From Cyclaneusma minus (Eukaryota > Ascomycota > Leotiomycetes > Marthamycetales > Marthamycetaceae): a stretch of DNA of 64,000 nt. The stretch covers positions 124,001-188,000 of the forward strand of contig JAKZHN010000044.1 in NCBI GenBank assembly GCA_037179335.1, in the 5' to 3' direction. The translations under genes and the position numbers were made by a program. Below are positions 48,019 through 60,016 of the stretch, piece by piece; position 1 is the first letter of the stretch, and each line of letters begins with the position of its first letter. The notes below the pieces were generated by a model that saw nothing but the letters and a program-made list of their open reading frames with translations, did not search any database and had not been told where the DNA came from.

Positions 48019-49554
48019 TCATGCTGGGTTTCCCTTCTGCCGCTTCCGCATTGTCGGACTGGGCTTGACAGACTTGGCCCCTGAAGGCACGCCGTTCATT
48101 TGTGGTGTCCCGTCATCTTCTGTCTTTACAGCACTCGGTCTGCGCCTTTTGTTATTTGTGTTCGGGCTCGTATTCGCGCTTGGCCCGCTCGAGGCGGTTC
48201 CCTGTTGGCTGTGTTGTAGAGCCATGGAGGGTGCTTGAAGAGCCATGTTGGCCTGTGCAGGACTGCCGCCAACGTGGGGGGAGCCGTCTGGCAACTGAAG
48301 ATGGGCGGCAGCTGGAGACTGGCCAAGTTGATACTGTCCACCCAAGCCTGGTGTTCGTTGTCCTGGAGCCATTGAAGCCTGCCCCGCCATGTTAGGCATC
48401 CCGGCTACACCTGGTTGGTTCTGAATCTGCGCAACATATTGCTCCAGGGCATGATATGGTGGCAGATTCGAATGCTGACTAGCAAACTGGAACAAAGGGT
48501 TCATTTGACCCAGAACCTCTACTGTCTGAAGGGTGAGTGGTAATGTCAGCTAGTGATGCCGAGATAGAGCAGGGATGACAAAGTATAACACGAGTTCTAA
48601 AACAGAATGGGAATGACAGGATATTATGGGAATGAGAACATTGTATGAGGACGACCACATGATACGAGGACGGCGGGGGGGTTGGCAAACCTCTAGAAAT
48701 CGGTGAACAGAGTCTGTGATGCCAGAGCTAGTTCTTATCGGGGTGTGTGGCAGATCTAGCTCAGGAGGCTCTGTTTGAGGCGACTTCATGATTTTCGACT
48801 TCCCCTTTTTGTTCATCTCTGGTGACTGTTTGCCATCAGTAGGGTTGGCTTTCAGCCACTCCTTTCGCCACTCGTGGACAGGCCTTGCAGCTTGAATGAC
48901 GCGACTCCGGGGGAAGTATTCCTCGTGAGATCTGGTGACGAATTCCAGAAACTCGATTTTCTGAGTGCTGTCTATCGCCGCTCTCAAGGTACCGCTTGCA
49001 ATCAACTAAATATCGTCAGTGTTTGAATAATCAACATATACAAGGGGTCGCTGGGAACCGATTCAACGCAAGGGATGATAGCCTACCTGGCACCCATTGT
49101 CAAACCAGTAGATGAAGCTAGACTTCGAGCTCTCAACATAGTAGGAATTATTCGGCAGTTGTTTCTCCTCGCCTTTTTCTATGGTCAATTGTATCTTCTT
49201 TACGACGCCACCTTCGAAGTGGGTATGAAAGTATCGCGCCAAGGCCGGATAACTAATCTCGTACTGTTTGGTTTCAGGGTCTCCCAGGTCTGGTGACTCC
49301 AAGTATACAGAGTAACGCAAAACGCTAGTCGGTGTAAAGAACCTCTCCACGAAAATCGACCAGTAGCTCAAGTCATCTCTCTGCTTTGCCTGCTGGGCAG
49401 CGAATTTCGAAAGGCCACTTTCAATATACGTAGCCAGGGGCTTCGTGTGGTTGCCAAAATCACTGAGATGATCTCCGAACAGCACAAGGCGTAGAATGCC
49501 CATGCCTCTCCAGCGTTCCTCAGCTTGACGCCGCATCATTACTGTGGCTGCTGC

Positions 49555-49598
<44 letters not shown>

Positions 49599-49809
49599 GC
49601 GTGAGGCCTTGCGGATGCTGTGGTTGCGGCTGTGGTTGGTGTTGCTGCTGTCCAGGTTGCTGTCCAGGTTGCTGTCCAGGTTGCTGCTGTTGGCCAGGCT
49701 GACCCTGTGGTTGAGCTTGCTGCGGTTGTTGAGGAGGTTGGTTCTGGCCTTGACCTTGCTGTGCTGCTGCTGCTGCTGCCGCCGCCGCCTGCTGCTGCTG
49801 CTGATGTTG

Positions 49810-49845
<36 letters not shown>

Positions 49846-50682
49846 AGCGTGCTGAGCAGCGGCTATTTGAGCAGCATTCTGCATCTGATGGAGTTGCTGG
49901 TTCATAGGCCCTTGCTGGCCGTGATTGTTACCTGCCTGCGCTGCCGCTTGAGCCATTGCCATTTGCTGAGCCATCAGTTGCTGCTTCTCTGAAAGTCAGC
50001 AATGCGTCCGAAGAACGGTTTCAGACTTGTATATAGTCACCTGGTGCTGTTGATGCTGCTGCTGTTGCTGAAACCCCAGAGCATCTTGTTGCGCCTGCAT
50101 GTGCTGTGGAAGATTCACAGGACGCATCCCTGGATTTCCGCGCATAGCTGCGAACTGAGCAGCGCCCATTGGCATACCATTCTGCATCACGGGCATCCCT
50201 CCATTGACATTATATTGCTGTTGCATCATTTGTCTCGCTCTTTGCTGTTGAACCATATATTGCTGCTGCTGTAGCTGCTGCTGCAACTGCGGATTCGCCG
50301 CCACTACAAAGAGTCAATGTCAGCGCTGGCTTCGGCAGGTCTAGCGCGAATCAGAGTAAAAGCACTTACTCATTTGTTGCTGCTGTTGGTATGCTTGCAT
50401 TTGTTGAGGGCTTAGATGTTGCAGGGCATGCGCACTTGGCCCTCCAGCTCCTGGGGGCATTCCTCCCATCATCGCGTGTGCTGTCGTCGTGTGAGGCCCT
50501 CCTTGAGCAGACGTGATGTGTATTGAGGTGTGTGGCATCATTCCTGGACCGGGTTGTCCACCAGCACCTGGATTATGAGGGTGCCCTGGGCCCATGGGAT
50601 GTCCCTGGGGAGCTCCTGGATGTTGCTGTAGGCCCGCGGGGTGTGGCGAGGAATATGACTGAGCCATACTGGCCATCATCAT
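48019..50682 (-). CDS. LIM-domain-binding (LDB/SEUSS-type) regulator, PtaB-like
   Basis: A nuclear transcriptional co-regulator. The fungal homologue PtaB works with the Som1/Flo8-type factor in adhesion and development. Exons are 50682-50370, 50303-50041, 49986-49087, 49005-48691 and 48525-48019, giving about 765 residues. The N-terminus is Pro/Gly/Met/Gln-rich with long polyglutamine runs. The LDB dimerisation domain is in exons 3-4: RLVLFGDHLSDFGNHTKPLA, YWSIFVERFFTPTSVLRYSV, YEISYPALARYFHTHFEGGV, FIYWFDNGCQ, then LIASGTLRAAIDSTQKIEFL and EFVTRSHEEYFPRS. The C-terminus carries a basic nuclear-localisation-like stretch (NNKRRRPSAVK). For frame continuity the second intron must end at GAG (one step past TTTCAG), an unusual acceptor. 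The first of three consecutive ATGs was chosen as start. Confidence 0.88.
49556..49600. repeat. CAA microsatellite encoding polyglutamine in ptaB
   Basis: About 13 successive GTT/TGT units on the + strand, equal to CAA codons on the coding strand. Such tracts vary in length between strains. Confidence 0.85.
49786..49848. repeat. CAG-rich microsatellite encoding polyglutamine in ptaB
   Basis: A run of mostly CTG units on the + strand (CAG codons in ptaB), interrupted by one ATG and two TTG units. The neighbouring GCT/GCC units code for polyalanine. Confidence 0.85.
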
Positions 50683-52194
50683 GAAAGGCGATCCGTTATA
50701 TGTCGACCTCAAACATTCGTCTGTCCCGCACCCTGACGCGCCTCAGTAGGCAAGCCACCTCCACTATGGACGATAGTGAGCAGTGTTTCTTGCACAGACG
50801 CAAGACCCCCGAATGAAGGTATGGGAGTAGTATTGCAGTCTCGACGATCGCGTGGCCGCTAGCCAGCACGTTGGGGGATTCTCAGCACGTTGGAACAGGC
50901 TACAAGGTGCGCAAAGGCCACGGCCTCCCAGGAATCTTCCACAGGCGCGAACGGCCAAGAACCGAGGGATTTCACAGGTCACGGTCTCCAATGGTGGCCA
51001 GCTGCGATGCGGGAGAGGCAAAATGGGGGCCAGCAATTCGGCTGCGTCGCGGGAAATGGCGCGCTGGATGCGACGGCGAGGCAGCTCCGACAATCGACAG
51101 CGGAGGGCCGGGATCTTGTTGGCAGACGTGGGCGGGAATTGGAATGGCACACGCAGTCCGGCTTGGATGCAAAATAGGCTTCGTGTCTTGCGGCGGGCTG
51201 CGGTCAGGGATCGCGGTACATGTACTGCGACAGGTTGGAGGGTGTGGACGTGGTTGATGTTATGTGCTGGGGTTGGAGGGAAGCGGAGCCTTCAGAAATC
51301 CTGAGGCCGGCGGCAAGGCTCAAGGCTCAACGCTCCACTCTGGAGCCTTTGCGACTGGACATCCGACGCGGAAACACAGCGCAGGCTGGACAAGGCCAAT
51401 TAGTTTGTGGGCCAAACGGCTGCCAAAGGTAGGGCTGGCGGCGGGCTGGTCCTCTGCTGTAAGGCACGGCAAGATTCGAGGGTTCGCAGCAGACGTTTAA
51501 CGGCCGACTGGCAACAGCTACTACTTTAAAAAGGTCACAGGGGGACTCACAAGTCACCTTATCCCAGAAATCGCCCAGCAAATCAGCGCGCTTCAGCCTG
51601 CTCACGTGACGAGGCTCGAGCCGTACTAGCTTAGCCTTGCTAGCGGCGTCGACGCATTTATTAAGAGAACTTTTCTCTTTTCCCTTCCTCGCACAACTCC
51701 CACCTTTCACCACAACACCACAGCAGCTCCTGCCCTTCATGTAAGTTGCTCTCCTCTCCCTGCACTGCGAGCCCCGTCCACCGCGATCTCGAATGATGAC
51801 ACTATTTCCAAATGTCTTCTTTTCCCAGCAGAATCGACCATGACGAAGTCAGTCTTTTCGGGTCTGCCAGGCATGGCGGGCCTGCTACTAGCCAGTACAC
51901 TTTGTCTGACACGATCGTCGACCATGGGCTTGCTTTGCACTGCGCACACAGTCTGTCTTCTTGTGCTAACTGCCCAAGGGGTGGATAGGTTTGCGTCGTC
52001 GCTCGCTCTGCTCTGCCGCAAGCGATGAGCATGTCCATCCACATGCAATCAGCCATCTGCGCCGCCTCTGCCAGCGCCGTCATGGCATGCCAGCAATACA
52101 TCATGCTCGGCCTCGCCTGTAGCATCAACTACGACTAACCCACAGCCTCCCACTAACATTCCCAGCACACTTCCTTTGTCGCTCTCACCACTTG
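50683..52194. other. ptaB upstream region and 5' part of a probable snoRNA host transcript
   Basis: No protein gene is recognised. From about 51,660 on the + strand there are spliced-transcript signals without coding continuity: CAT|GTAAGTTG near 51,740, TTCCCAGCAG near 51,829, and CTAACCCACAG near 52,145. They suggest a non-coding host gene for the U14 snoRNA at 52.2 kb. Confidence 0.4.
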
Positions 52195-52231
52195 GTCAGT
52201 ACCCTACTTTTCTTTCTCACGCACACACCCC

Positions 52232-52346
52232 AAGCTTTCCTGATGAAAAAATTACCACATTCGCAGTTTCCACTTGAGTCTCACTTAGAACCTATTTCCG
52301 AGACAGATGAGGGCGCAATTCTTCCTTGGATGTCTGATTCAAGCTT
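52232..52346 (+). ncRNA. U14 C/D-box small nucleolar RNA
   Basis: Box C TGATGA is at 52241-52246 and box D CTGA at 52334-52337. The 18S-pairing domain A reads cattcgcagtttccac (52258-52273), the most conserved part of U14 (snR128). The segment before box D reads ttccttggatgtctga, matching U14 domain B. Flanking aagctt words can pair as the terminal stem. U14 is needed for 18S processing and methylation guidance. It lies inside an apparent intron (donor GTCAGT at 52195, branch CTAAC, acceptor TTCTTAG ending 52413), so it is probably released from a host intron. Confidence 0.85.
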
Positions 52347-52413
52347 CAACCTACTCAATTTGATGCCACACATTTTGTTTGCGGGCTTTGGCTAACCACT
52401 TGTTTGCTTCTTA

Positions 52414-52759
52414 GGGCCCCGCAGAACATTCCAGAATAGTATTTTGTGGCGATCGAGGATTTTCCGCGCAATGTTGCAGCCACTTTCTGGCGCACAGCTC
52501 AAGGGTAGACAGAGGAAGTTGTTGCCGACCCTCCGACTACTGGTGGAAGTGGACGAGATATGGATACATGTAGAATTCATCATCAGATAGTCTTGAATAC
52601 AAATTATAACAACATCGTCGGCTGTCTTTTCGTGCGATCCAGTGCCAGCAATGTACTGCAAAGCCGTTGTGCTACGCCCCATCCCAGCCATTATTCCTTG
52701 TAGACCGACACCTCATAACCCATCATGACACGTTCAAAATCTTACACAATCTGCTCCCC
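52414..52759. other. snoRNA host 3' exon and hbrB 3' flank
   Basis: About 350 bp with no coding signal. The first part would be the exon after the U14-containing intron. Confidence 0.4.
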
Positions 52760-55616
52760 CTAGACTCCCACCAGACCCAACCCTTGAGGAGGAGCTCCTT
52801 CCGCCCCCGGCGTGCCCTGCCCCGTCGTCATTCTCGGAGGCACAATCCCCCTGCGATTTCGCCCCGTGCGGCCGCGAACGAGCCAGTTTCGCTTCAACGC
52901 TCTACATAACTCTTCCATCTTCCGCCTCTCATCTTCATCCTCCCTGCCGGAACCATCACCCGCACCCAAGCCCGCCAGCACACTACAGCACTGCAACATG
53001 CGCCCCACCATCTCCGTCACGAACTTCGAATCCTCATTATTCGCCTCTCGCTCCCTATTCTCCCTCTCCCTTATCCCCGCCAGCGTATGATTCCAGCCGC
53101 TCGCCGGCTGTGCCGGATGCGTGCTGCTCGGAGTAAACGGCCTCGTGGGCGGCGGCGGCGGCGGCATGGAATTTGAATCGGCGCGCTCGCGATGATCAGA
53201 GTTGAAGGAGACGTTGGAGATAGCGCGTGAGCGAGCAGTGCGGTCGGCGGGCGTGCCGACGGAGGAGGAGTGGTCGCCCAGGGAGCCGGAGAGGAGAGTG
53301 GTGGATTGCGAGTTGTAAGAGGCGAGGGAGGGGTCGAGGGACATGGCGGTGCCGGGGCGGCCAGCGCCGACGAAAGAGAGAGAATCGGGGGAGGAAGAGA
53401 GGAGGGATTGCTGGGAGGGGAGGAGGTTGCTGTTGATGCTTTCGAGGGAGAGGCGGCTGAAGAGTTGCTTGAGGGTGTCGAAGCGGGGCAGGACGATGGT
53501 GTCGCGGTAGGTGGAGAGGACTATGCGGCGGACTTCAAGGGGGTTGGGGGTGGGTGAGGGGCTGTTGGTGGGGGAGAGGGAGGACCAGAAGGTGGCTGCT
53601 TGGGGGGCGCTCATGAGGGGGCCGCGGCCGGCAAATTCGAGATCTAGGGGAAGGAAGACTGCGGTCATGAAGGGGAGAATGGAGGTGAAAGTGAAGAGCC
53701 ACATTTCAATCAATTGGGGGATGAGTCTGTCATCAGAGATGCGGCGCAAAGTCTGGTCCAGAGACCGGAAGCCGGTATGTAGGAGGTCCCGCAAGTCTTC
53801 GATGACGACCTGCGGTGCATGTTTCTGGATACAGGAACGGGTATGTATTCTTTTTCACGTTAGCTGAAGTTTGATATATTTGTGTCTGGAAAACTTGCGA
53901 GACTAGACGATTAAGGTCTTCTATAGGCCACCTCAATTCCTCTCCTTCGAACACCACTAGAAGCTTGGCCTTCAAAAATGGCCATACATCCTCTGCAGTC
54001 ATGTTGTTCAATCCATACTTGCTAAAGTCCTGTAGGTCGTTGCCGTACAAGCTAGGCGCATACCCAGAACTTGCCTGACCCAGATAGCTGGAGCCGCCGG
54101 GTGTGGTAAAGCTGTTACCACCAGGCCACTCATTCATAGTGGTATATGGGGTTTCCGGATCTTTTAATGCATCCGTCGAGGCAGCCTTTTCCTCTTTCCG
54201 CTTTTCTCGAAGAGCTCGTCCGCCATGCCGTAAATCAAGTCCGCTCATCGACTTCGCGAAGCTTGCAGATCCCGGACCTGGACTTGGAGGTAGGTTGAAA
54301 TTGTATAGGCTCGACGGAGCATTTGGATCTACCGGCCTGGAGTTCGAAGCCGATGATGACAAAGGGAGATGGTGATCCTCCTTGTTACTGAGTTTATGCT
54401 TCTGCCGTGATAGAAAGTGGTGTTTGTGCTGTTTCTCCTTTGAGTCTTTCGACGAGTCCTTTTCGACAGGTAGTGGAGGTGTACCAGGATCGACTGCACG
54501 TATAGTGGCGGACGAGGAGTTTGGCTGACTATACATGCTCGAGCCGCTTGAATTCACACTGTCTGCCAAACTCGCCAAACTCGGGTTGTTTCGTTGTAAC
54601 GTATTCATCGCATATGAACCAAGCTTATTGGGGCTCGGCAGAGGTTTCTCTTTCGCCTCCTTGCTCGTGGAGACTTTCCCTGGTCTGCCGAACAGTTTGA
54701 CCTTCGATTTTTCTTTCGGGAGTGGAGGAGGCTTATCCCCAATGCCCATCTGGGCGAAATCGGTTGGCGGCATACTAGGAGAAGTTACAGGACTTCGGGG
54801 AAAGACGACATTGGCCGCAGTAGCCGCAGCGCTTGTATTCCCGCCCAGCAGTCCATGTCTGTAGCTTTGCCCTCCAAAGCCGTTCTGCGAAGGACTTGAT
54901 GCTTCCGTCAGGCTCAACAACGGCGGACTGACAGGCCCTCTCGACGGTCTTCGATACCCCTCACTATTCTGTTCGTGCGGCGGAGCAGGCACAGTCTGCG
55001 ATCGTTGCCTAGCATGCTGCGCTTGCGACTGATGTTGCATGGCCGCCTGGGCAGCAATCTGGCTTGCGCTCAGCCCAGCCATGCCTCCAGGAGTTCCAGG
55101 AGTCCAGAGAGAGCCCACACTCTCAGATTCCGGGATGATTGGTGAAGTGGTGGGCAGGCTCGGTTCGAAGAAGCCCTGGGTCCGTGAGCTGCGTCTTGCG
55201 TGTCCCCGGTACGATTCCGCGATGAAGCTCTTGCTTCCAGTCACAATATTCGGCGGAAGCCGTCGGGAACGGCTGTCATCTGTAGTTCTCGAATGCGCTA
55301 TGGACGGTCTCGAAGTCCGGCGTGTGCTGGAAGCTGAAATGGCAGCAGGCTGCTGGGCGAGGACTGGGGACTTCGGAGTCAGCACCGGGTTCCGTGACTG
55401 CGCCTGCGCATCTCTCTGGGGCGAGCGCTTCTTGGCGATGTGGAAGTTTTCGATGGACGAGTCGCTCGACTCGCTGCTCTCGGACCCTTCACTTTCAGAT
55501 TTCGGAACGCGCTGGATGGTCGAGGGCCCGGAATTGAAGAGTTGCGGCGCGTTGCTGGCGAGCGGAGAGAAAGAGCCTGGGGCTCGTCGGAGGCCTGCTG
55601 GCCTGCCGGAGGCCAT
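52760..55616 (-). CDS. HbrB-like TORC2 subunit (Bit61/PRR5 family)
   Basis: HbrB-domain proteins are components of target-of-rapamycin complex 2, which controls polarity and plasma-membrane signalling. Exons 55616-53895 and 53824-52760 give about 928 residues. The first 540 residues are disordered, Ser/Pro-rich and basic. The HbrB domain begins near 545 (AEDVWPFLKAKLLVVFEGEE, LRWPIEDLNRLVSQ) and continues after the intron with KHAPQVVIEDLRDLLHTGFR, RLIPQLIEMWLFTFTSILPF and the interrupted LEVRRIVLSTYRDTIVLPRF. The C-terminal 200 residues are again disordered. The intron (70 bp) uses a weak GTTTTC donor but a good CCAG acceptor. The start is the first true ATG (MASGRPAGLRR); an extra upstream exon is possible. 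Confidence 0.85.
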
Positions 55617-56038
55617 GATGCTTGGCTGCTGCTGCAGTGATGTATCACAATTGATCGACGCTGGGTTCTTCCGGCGAACACCTTGTGCTGGCTCCACTGA
55701 CGCCGGAATTGTCGAAAATGCTTCTCGTTGAATAATGAAGGCGTCTTGCACGGCCGATCAAGCACAAGGCAGCATAGCAGTCAACAGCAGCAAACAAAGG
55801 ACGTCACAGCATAAGCAGGCTACTGTACAGCAGTAGCTCTAGTGACGGCGCCTAGTGTGTTTCCTTGATCCCTCCTCTCCAGTCTTGTACCTGCATCACA
55901 GCAGCGACAATCCGCGCCGTCATCCTCCACCAGTGGGAAGTCTAAGCCTAGTTCCAGCCTTTCGCGGGCGTCGAGACGCCTGCATCTTCAGCCAGTCAAT
56001 CAATACCCGAGCAGAGAGTCAGCGAAACGCTCTTCACC
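55617..56038. promoter_or_regulatory. divergent promoter region of hbrB and gon7
   Basis: 422 bp between divergent start codons. No specific motif is claimed. Confidence 0.45.
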
Positions 56039-56353
56039 ATGGCCGAACAAAACCCATCCGCCCAGTCTCACCTTCTCACAGCGAACTACTCGTCGCCCGG
56101 AAACGCCTCATTTACATTCGCCGGAGCCCTCGCCGCGCCTCCCACAGCTTCAGCATCAGACATAACCAGCTATCTTGCTTCCCTGCGCAAAGCCACCAAG
56201 ACGCTCCAGGACACCATCAATGCCGAGTTGACGCTGCGCATGGAAGAGGACAACGCCAGAGCTGCGGCGGGCTCTGCCTCCAAGTCTAAGAACGCAATTG
56301 ACGAGGCCAAAGAGGAAGACAACTACGGCGAGGAAATTGTCGAGGAAGATTAA
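56039..56353 (+). CDS. EKC/KEOPS complex subunit Gon7
   Basis: A small acidic subunit of the KEOPS complex, which makes the t6A modification of tRNA and affects telomeres. Single exon, 104 residues. Fungal Gon7 hallmarks are visible: the hydrophobic start SFTFAGALAAPP, a helical segment SYLASLRKATKTLQDTINAE followed by LTLRMEEDNARAAAG, and the acidic end EDNYGEEIVEED. The length fits the family. It is convergent with vps39, 150 bp away. Confidence 0.8.
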   Translation: MAEQNPSAQSHLLTANYSSPGNASFTFAGALAAPPTASASDITSYLASLRKATKTLQDTINAELTLRMEEDNARAAAGSASKSKNAIDEAKEEDNYGEEIVEED

Positions 56354-56503
56354 TTTAGGCGCATATTTACGGGTTTTGGTCAATACACAAACTCCCCGCT
56401 ATGTGCACTATCACACAAAGTATATCATATGCCCCTCGTTACATCCTCCTCTGTGCACTTGTCAGTGCCTCCATGCCCGCCGACATACCTCCCGGACTAC
56501 CAC

Positions 56504-59500
56504 CTACACACTCCCACTTCTCGGTCCCGCCATGCCTCCCGAAGTACCACCTACGCTGACAGTCCTCAACGCCTCCATACCCCCCGAACTCCCCCCTGCA
56601 CTCGCACTCGTCCTCCTCTGTCCCTGCGCCCTACTCAAACACCCATAATGCACCACCTCATTCCCCGGCAACGCCGCCACCACGCTCCTCCCCAATCGCT
56701 TATGACATACCCCACACACCCTCTCATCCGTAACCACCACCCGCCGATTCCTGCCCCCATGCCCGCCCGCCACGCCATCGCCCAGCAACAACGTACTCTG
56801 CGCATTCCGCAACTCACTTTTCTGCAACCCGGTAACTATGCGCGATTCGTTCACGACGCTGTTGGCGGCGCGGATGCGTCCCTGGAAATACGATTCTAGC
56901 TCTGAAACGGGGAGCTTGGAGGGGATAATGTCGAGCGTGGAGGAGGCGGGGAGACGGGAGCCGTGCTTTGAGAGCAGGGAGAGGGCTGGGGGCCAGTTGG
57001 GCTTGTGAGGAGCAGGGGGTGTGAGGTAGAGGGAGAGCAGAGTGTGGTAGATGGATGGGAGTTGCTTGTCTGTGTCCGTCGCCGAGCTGCGACGGGTTTG
57101 TAATGGGGAGGAGATTGGAGTGTCTTGCGTGAGATGGATGCGGTTGCAGTACCTGTTTTGCGGATCAGCCACAAAGCTCCCGTTAATGGAAGGTGGGCAC
57201 TTACTCTTCTGCCTTTCCGTAGTCCTTGAGCTTAAACACGTAGATCTCCAATGCCTGTCTGTGCTGTCCCATATTGCTCAAAATAATAGCAAGCGCCTCG
57301 TAGAAGCCCGGATCTGTGAAGCAAAAATCAGTAGAGCTCCGTCATTTCCTGTCCAATGCAGACAAACCTTCTCTGGGTATCATGCCAAATGCCCTCGACA
57401 GCGAATACTGTTTGCTGGACCGCAAAAATGAAACCAACCTGTCCATCAAGCCCTTCCAGCTCTCCGAGTCCCTATCATCGCGCCCCTTCAAGTCCTGCAA
57501 GTAAGCTCCAACCAGCCTGTTGTGGAAATCAGGGGTAGCATCATTGAGCTCATTAATCATGTGCTCCAGATACCGCACCGCCAAGTCCACATCAATACCC
57601 TGAAGATAATTAACCACTCGATCTCGCGGCAACGTCTCCGCATTCTCTGTATCCGCCAAGAACACTTCCATGCCCAGGTCCGGATCTTTTCTCAGCGGCC
57701 ATTCCGCAAACTCCAAGATGAGATCGATCATCTCCGGCGGCAGGTTTTGCAGATAGCCAACGGTCCGTTGCGGCCCATGCAGCATCGGTGCAGCAGGATC
57801 TTCTTCTTCAGGCTCGCCGAATTTCTTGAGCAGCTCCAGAGCCTGCCGATGCAGTTTCTTGCCGTGGAAGAAGTCGACAAGGTCTTGGTATCGGTTGGTC
57901 TCGAGCAGCTTTTCATTGACGACATCGGGGTCGCAGAAATTGGGTAGGCGGAAGAGAGCACCTGCGAGGGTTGGACGTGCGAACATGTAGGCTCGGAAGA
58001 GCGTCGTGTCTACGAGCTTTGCTGTTTCACGTAGCTTTTGCTCTCGGTCGATTTCTGCTTCAGATGGAGCTACTAGAAGAGATTCCAGAGCCTGTTTGTC
58101 TGAGATGGCTTGGCCATTTACGTCGGCCGGCTTCAGGTTTCCTGTGACTGGGTCCAGGAAGCGCTGAAGCCTGGTCCTTGAGTGAACAAGAAAAGCATTG
58201 AGTTCAAGAACCGCATTCGTGAGGTCTTTTCCCTCTAGAGCGTTGTCTGACTTCTCCTGTATCTTGCCGCGGGAGCCCTCTGCCTCGACGGGATCCGAGA
58301 TATCCTCTTTCTTCCCCGACTTAATAGATGCAGTGTCTGATGTCTGTGCGGCCCTATGTTTCAGGAATTTACTGAAACCTGATGGCTTTGTCGGGGACCC
58401 GGCAGATAAATGGGTCTTTTCATGAGCCCGTATTGCTGTTGCCGCTGCGTTTTTGGTAGGCGTCGAAGGTCCACCAGCTGGCTTGCCAGGACTCGATGAT
58501 AGGGACTCTTCCACTTCTGCTCCGTTTCCATTCGAGTCTTCCTTGGTGACTTCCTTGCCATCTTCCCCATTCTCAATGTCATCATCTTTCTCCTCCGGAT
58601 TGGTCGCCGAGAGGTCCCCTGCGATCACCGGAGGGTACAGCTTAATGACCCTCTCAGGAGGCGCAGACACATCAATAAAGATGTTCATAGCCTCATAATA
58701 TTTCCGCTGGTCAAACAACATCTGAGCCTTGAGCATCTTGACTTCGCGTATTCGACCATCCTTGTCCTTCAACAAAGCATCCTCGAGCATGTTCAAGATG
58801 CTCACGGCTTCATCATACCGTGCCTGATCGACCAGCTCATCAATCTGCTTATCGTAGTTTGTAGCAGCCATACGCCAGATGCCTCGCTCACTGTGAACAT
58901 GGAATCCTTTCCCGTCATGGGCAAGACTGACCGTGGGAGGTGGGAAATGGAGTTGTGTGGCATTAGGTACGGATATTGTTTGCAAAAGTGATAATGTCTC
59001 CGGATTTCGGACTTCTAGGCTACCTCTTGCTGGTGGCTGCAAAGCCAACATGTATGGGTAAGAGTACCCAATAGATTCCGGTGCTTGTTGCCATGGAATC
59101 TGTTTCTTGTCGATCGGCTTGCCATCTGTGTCGATGAACAGAGAGTTAACATCTTTGGCAAGGAGCATGTGTCCTTCCGCCAGTTTGGTAGCAAGTGGTT
59201 TTGGAATGTATCCTCCGAGCCCCATGTAGCCCATACTAGCTGAGCCGAAACCGCCAAATCGACCTGCAGCTTCATTTCCAGCGATGCCACCGATCGCTCC
59301 AGGACCTACGATATCTTCAATCTCTTGAGTGAGAATATCCACAATGACATAGCCGGAATTCATGCCACAGATGATCTTTGTGGCAGTGGACCAGGTTAGG
59401 GTCCTTATAGAGTCTGACAGCACTATCTCCACGGTTTCGGATGACAGCTCCGACTCGTGCCATGACCATAGTATGAGCTTTCGCTTCACAGCTACCGCGA

Positions 59501-60016
59501 GCCTCGAAATGATCTCCGGGATTCCTGTCGCAGGGTCCTTCACAATATTCGACGTGACGGCAAATGTAGTTGCATTCTTGGTCTTTGACAGCTGTTCTTG
59601 TAGGCTAAATGTCTGTAGATCGTGGATGGAGACGTAGTAATTCGACAAGGATATTAGGACGCCTGCTTCCTTGATTCTGGCCAGTTGTTCCACAGCTCGC
59701 GGCGAGAACTTCTCTACTTCACGAAGCAGGTCGACAGGCTTTGCTGGAGCAGTCGAGGAGCTGGGACGGTCAGACGGCTGATCGGAGGGTTTCTTGGAGC
59801 CGTTCTGTTTGCTGTCTTCGTCTGGGATTTCGTTGACTCGGTATATGCGCAAGACTCCGGTGTTGAGGCCTACGAGAAGACGATCACCTGCACATTATGA
59901 GCTTCTGGAAGAAAGCTTTCTGAAATGAACTTGCCGTAGGCTAATATGCACTCGATCTTGCTCTTGTCTCGTTGCTTGAGCTCAACCACAGGTCGAGCAG
60001 TGAAAGCGGAGAGCAT
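56504..60016 (-). CDS. vacuolar tethering protein Vps39/Vam6 (HOPS subunit)
   Basis: A HOPS-complex subunit that binds Rab7/Ypt7 at the vacuole and drives tethering and fusion. Exons are 60016-59935, 59887-57368, 57313-57205 and 57152-56504 (1119 residues). The N-terminal citron-homology (CNH) domain starts MLSAFTARPVVELKQRDKSK and includes DRLLVGLNTGVLRIYRV and LAVAVKRKLILWSWHESEL. The clathrin-repeat region includes YDEAVSILNMLEDALL, RKYYEAMNIFIDV, YQDLVDFFHGKKLHRQALEL and DPGFYEALAIILSNMGQHRQ. The C-terminus has the zinc-binding-like CGVCHKRLGRSVVAALPGNE followed by VVHYGC. The first intron (47 bp) starts with GCAAGT, a non-canonical GC donor, and ends GTGCAG. An acidic, Ser-rich insert lies at about residues 450-530. 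Confidence 0.92.

Noticed and set aside
49525..49992. Leu-rich 155-residue frame on the + strand across ptaB
   Set aside because: It is the antisense reading of CAG/CAA repeats, and the splice-supported LDB frame on the - strand is the real gene.
51785..51830. Second possible C/D snoRNA (ATGATGA at 51,793)
   Set aside because: No box D at a suitable distance and no terminal stem. The site lies near the end of a probable intron, leaving too little room.
53100..53870. Several + strand frames of 69-118 residues
   Set aside because: They are shadows of the second hbrB exon, which has a continuous HbrB-domain frame on the - strand.
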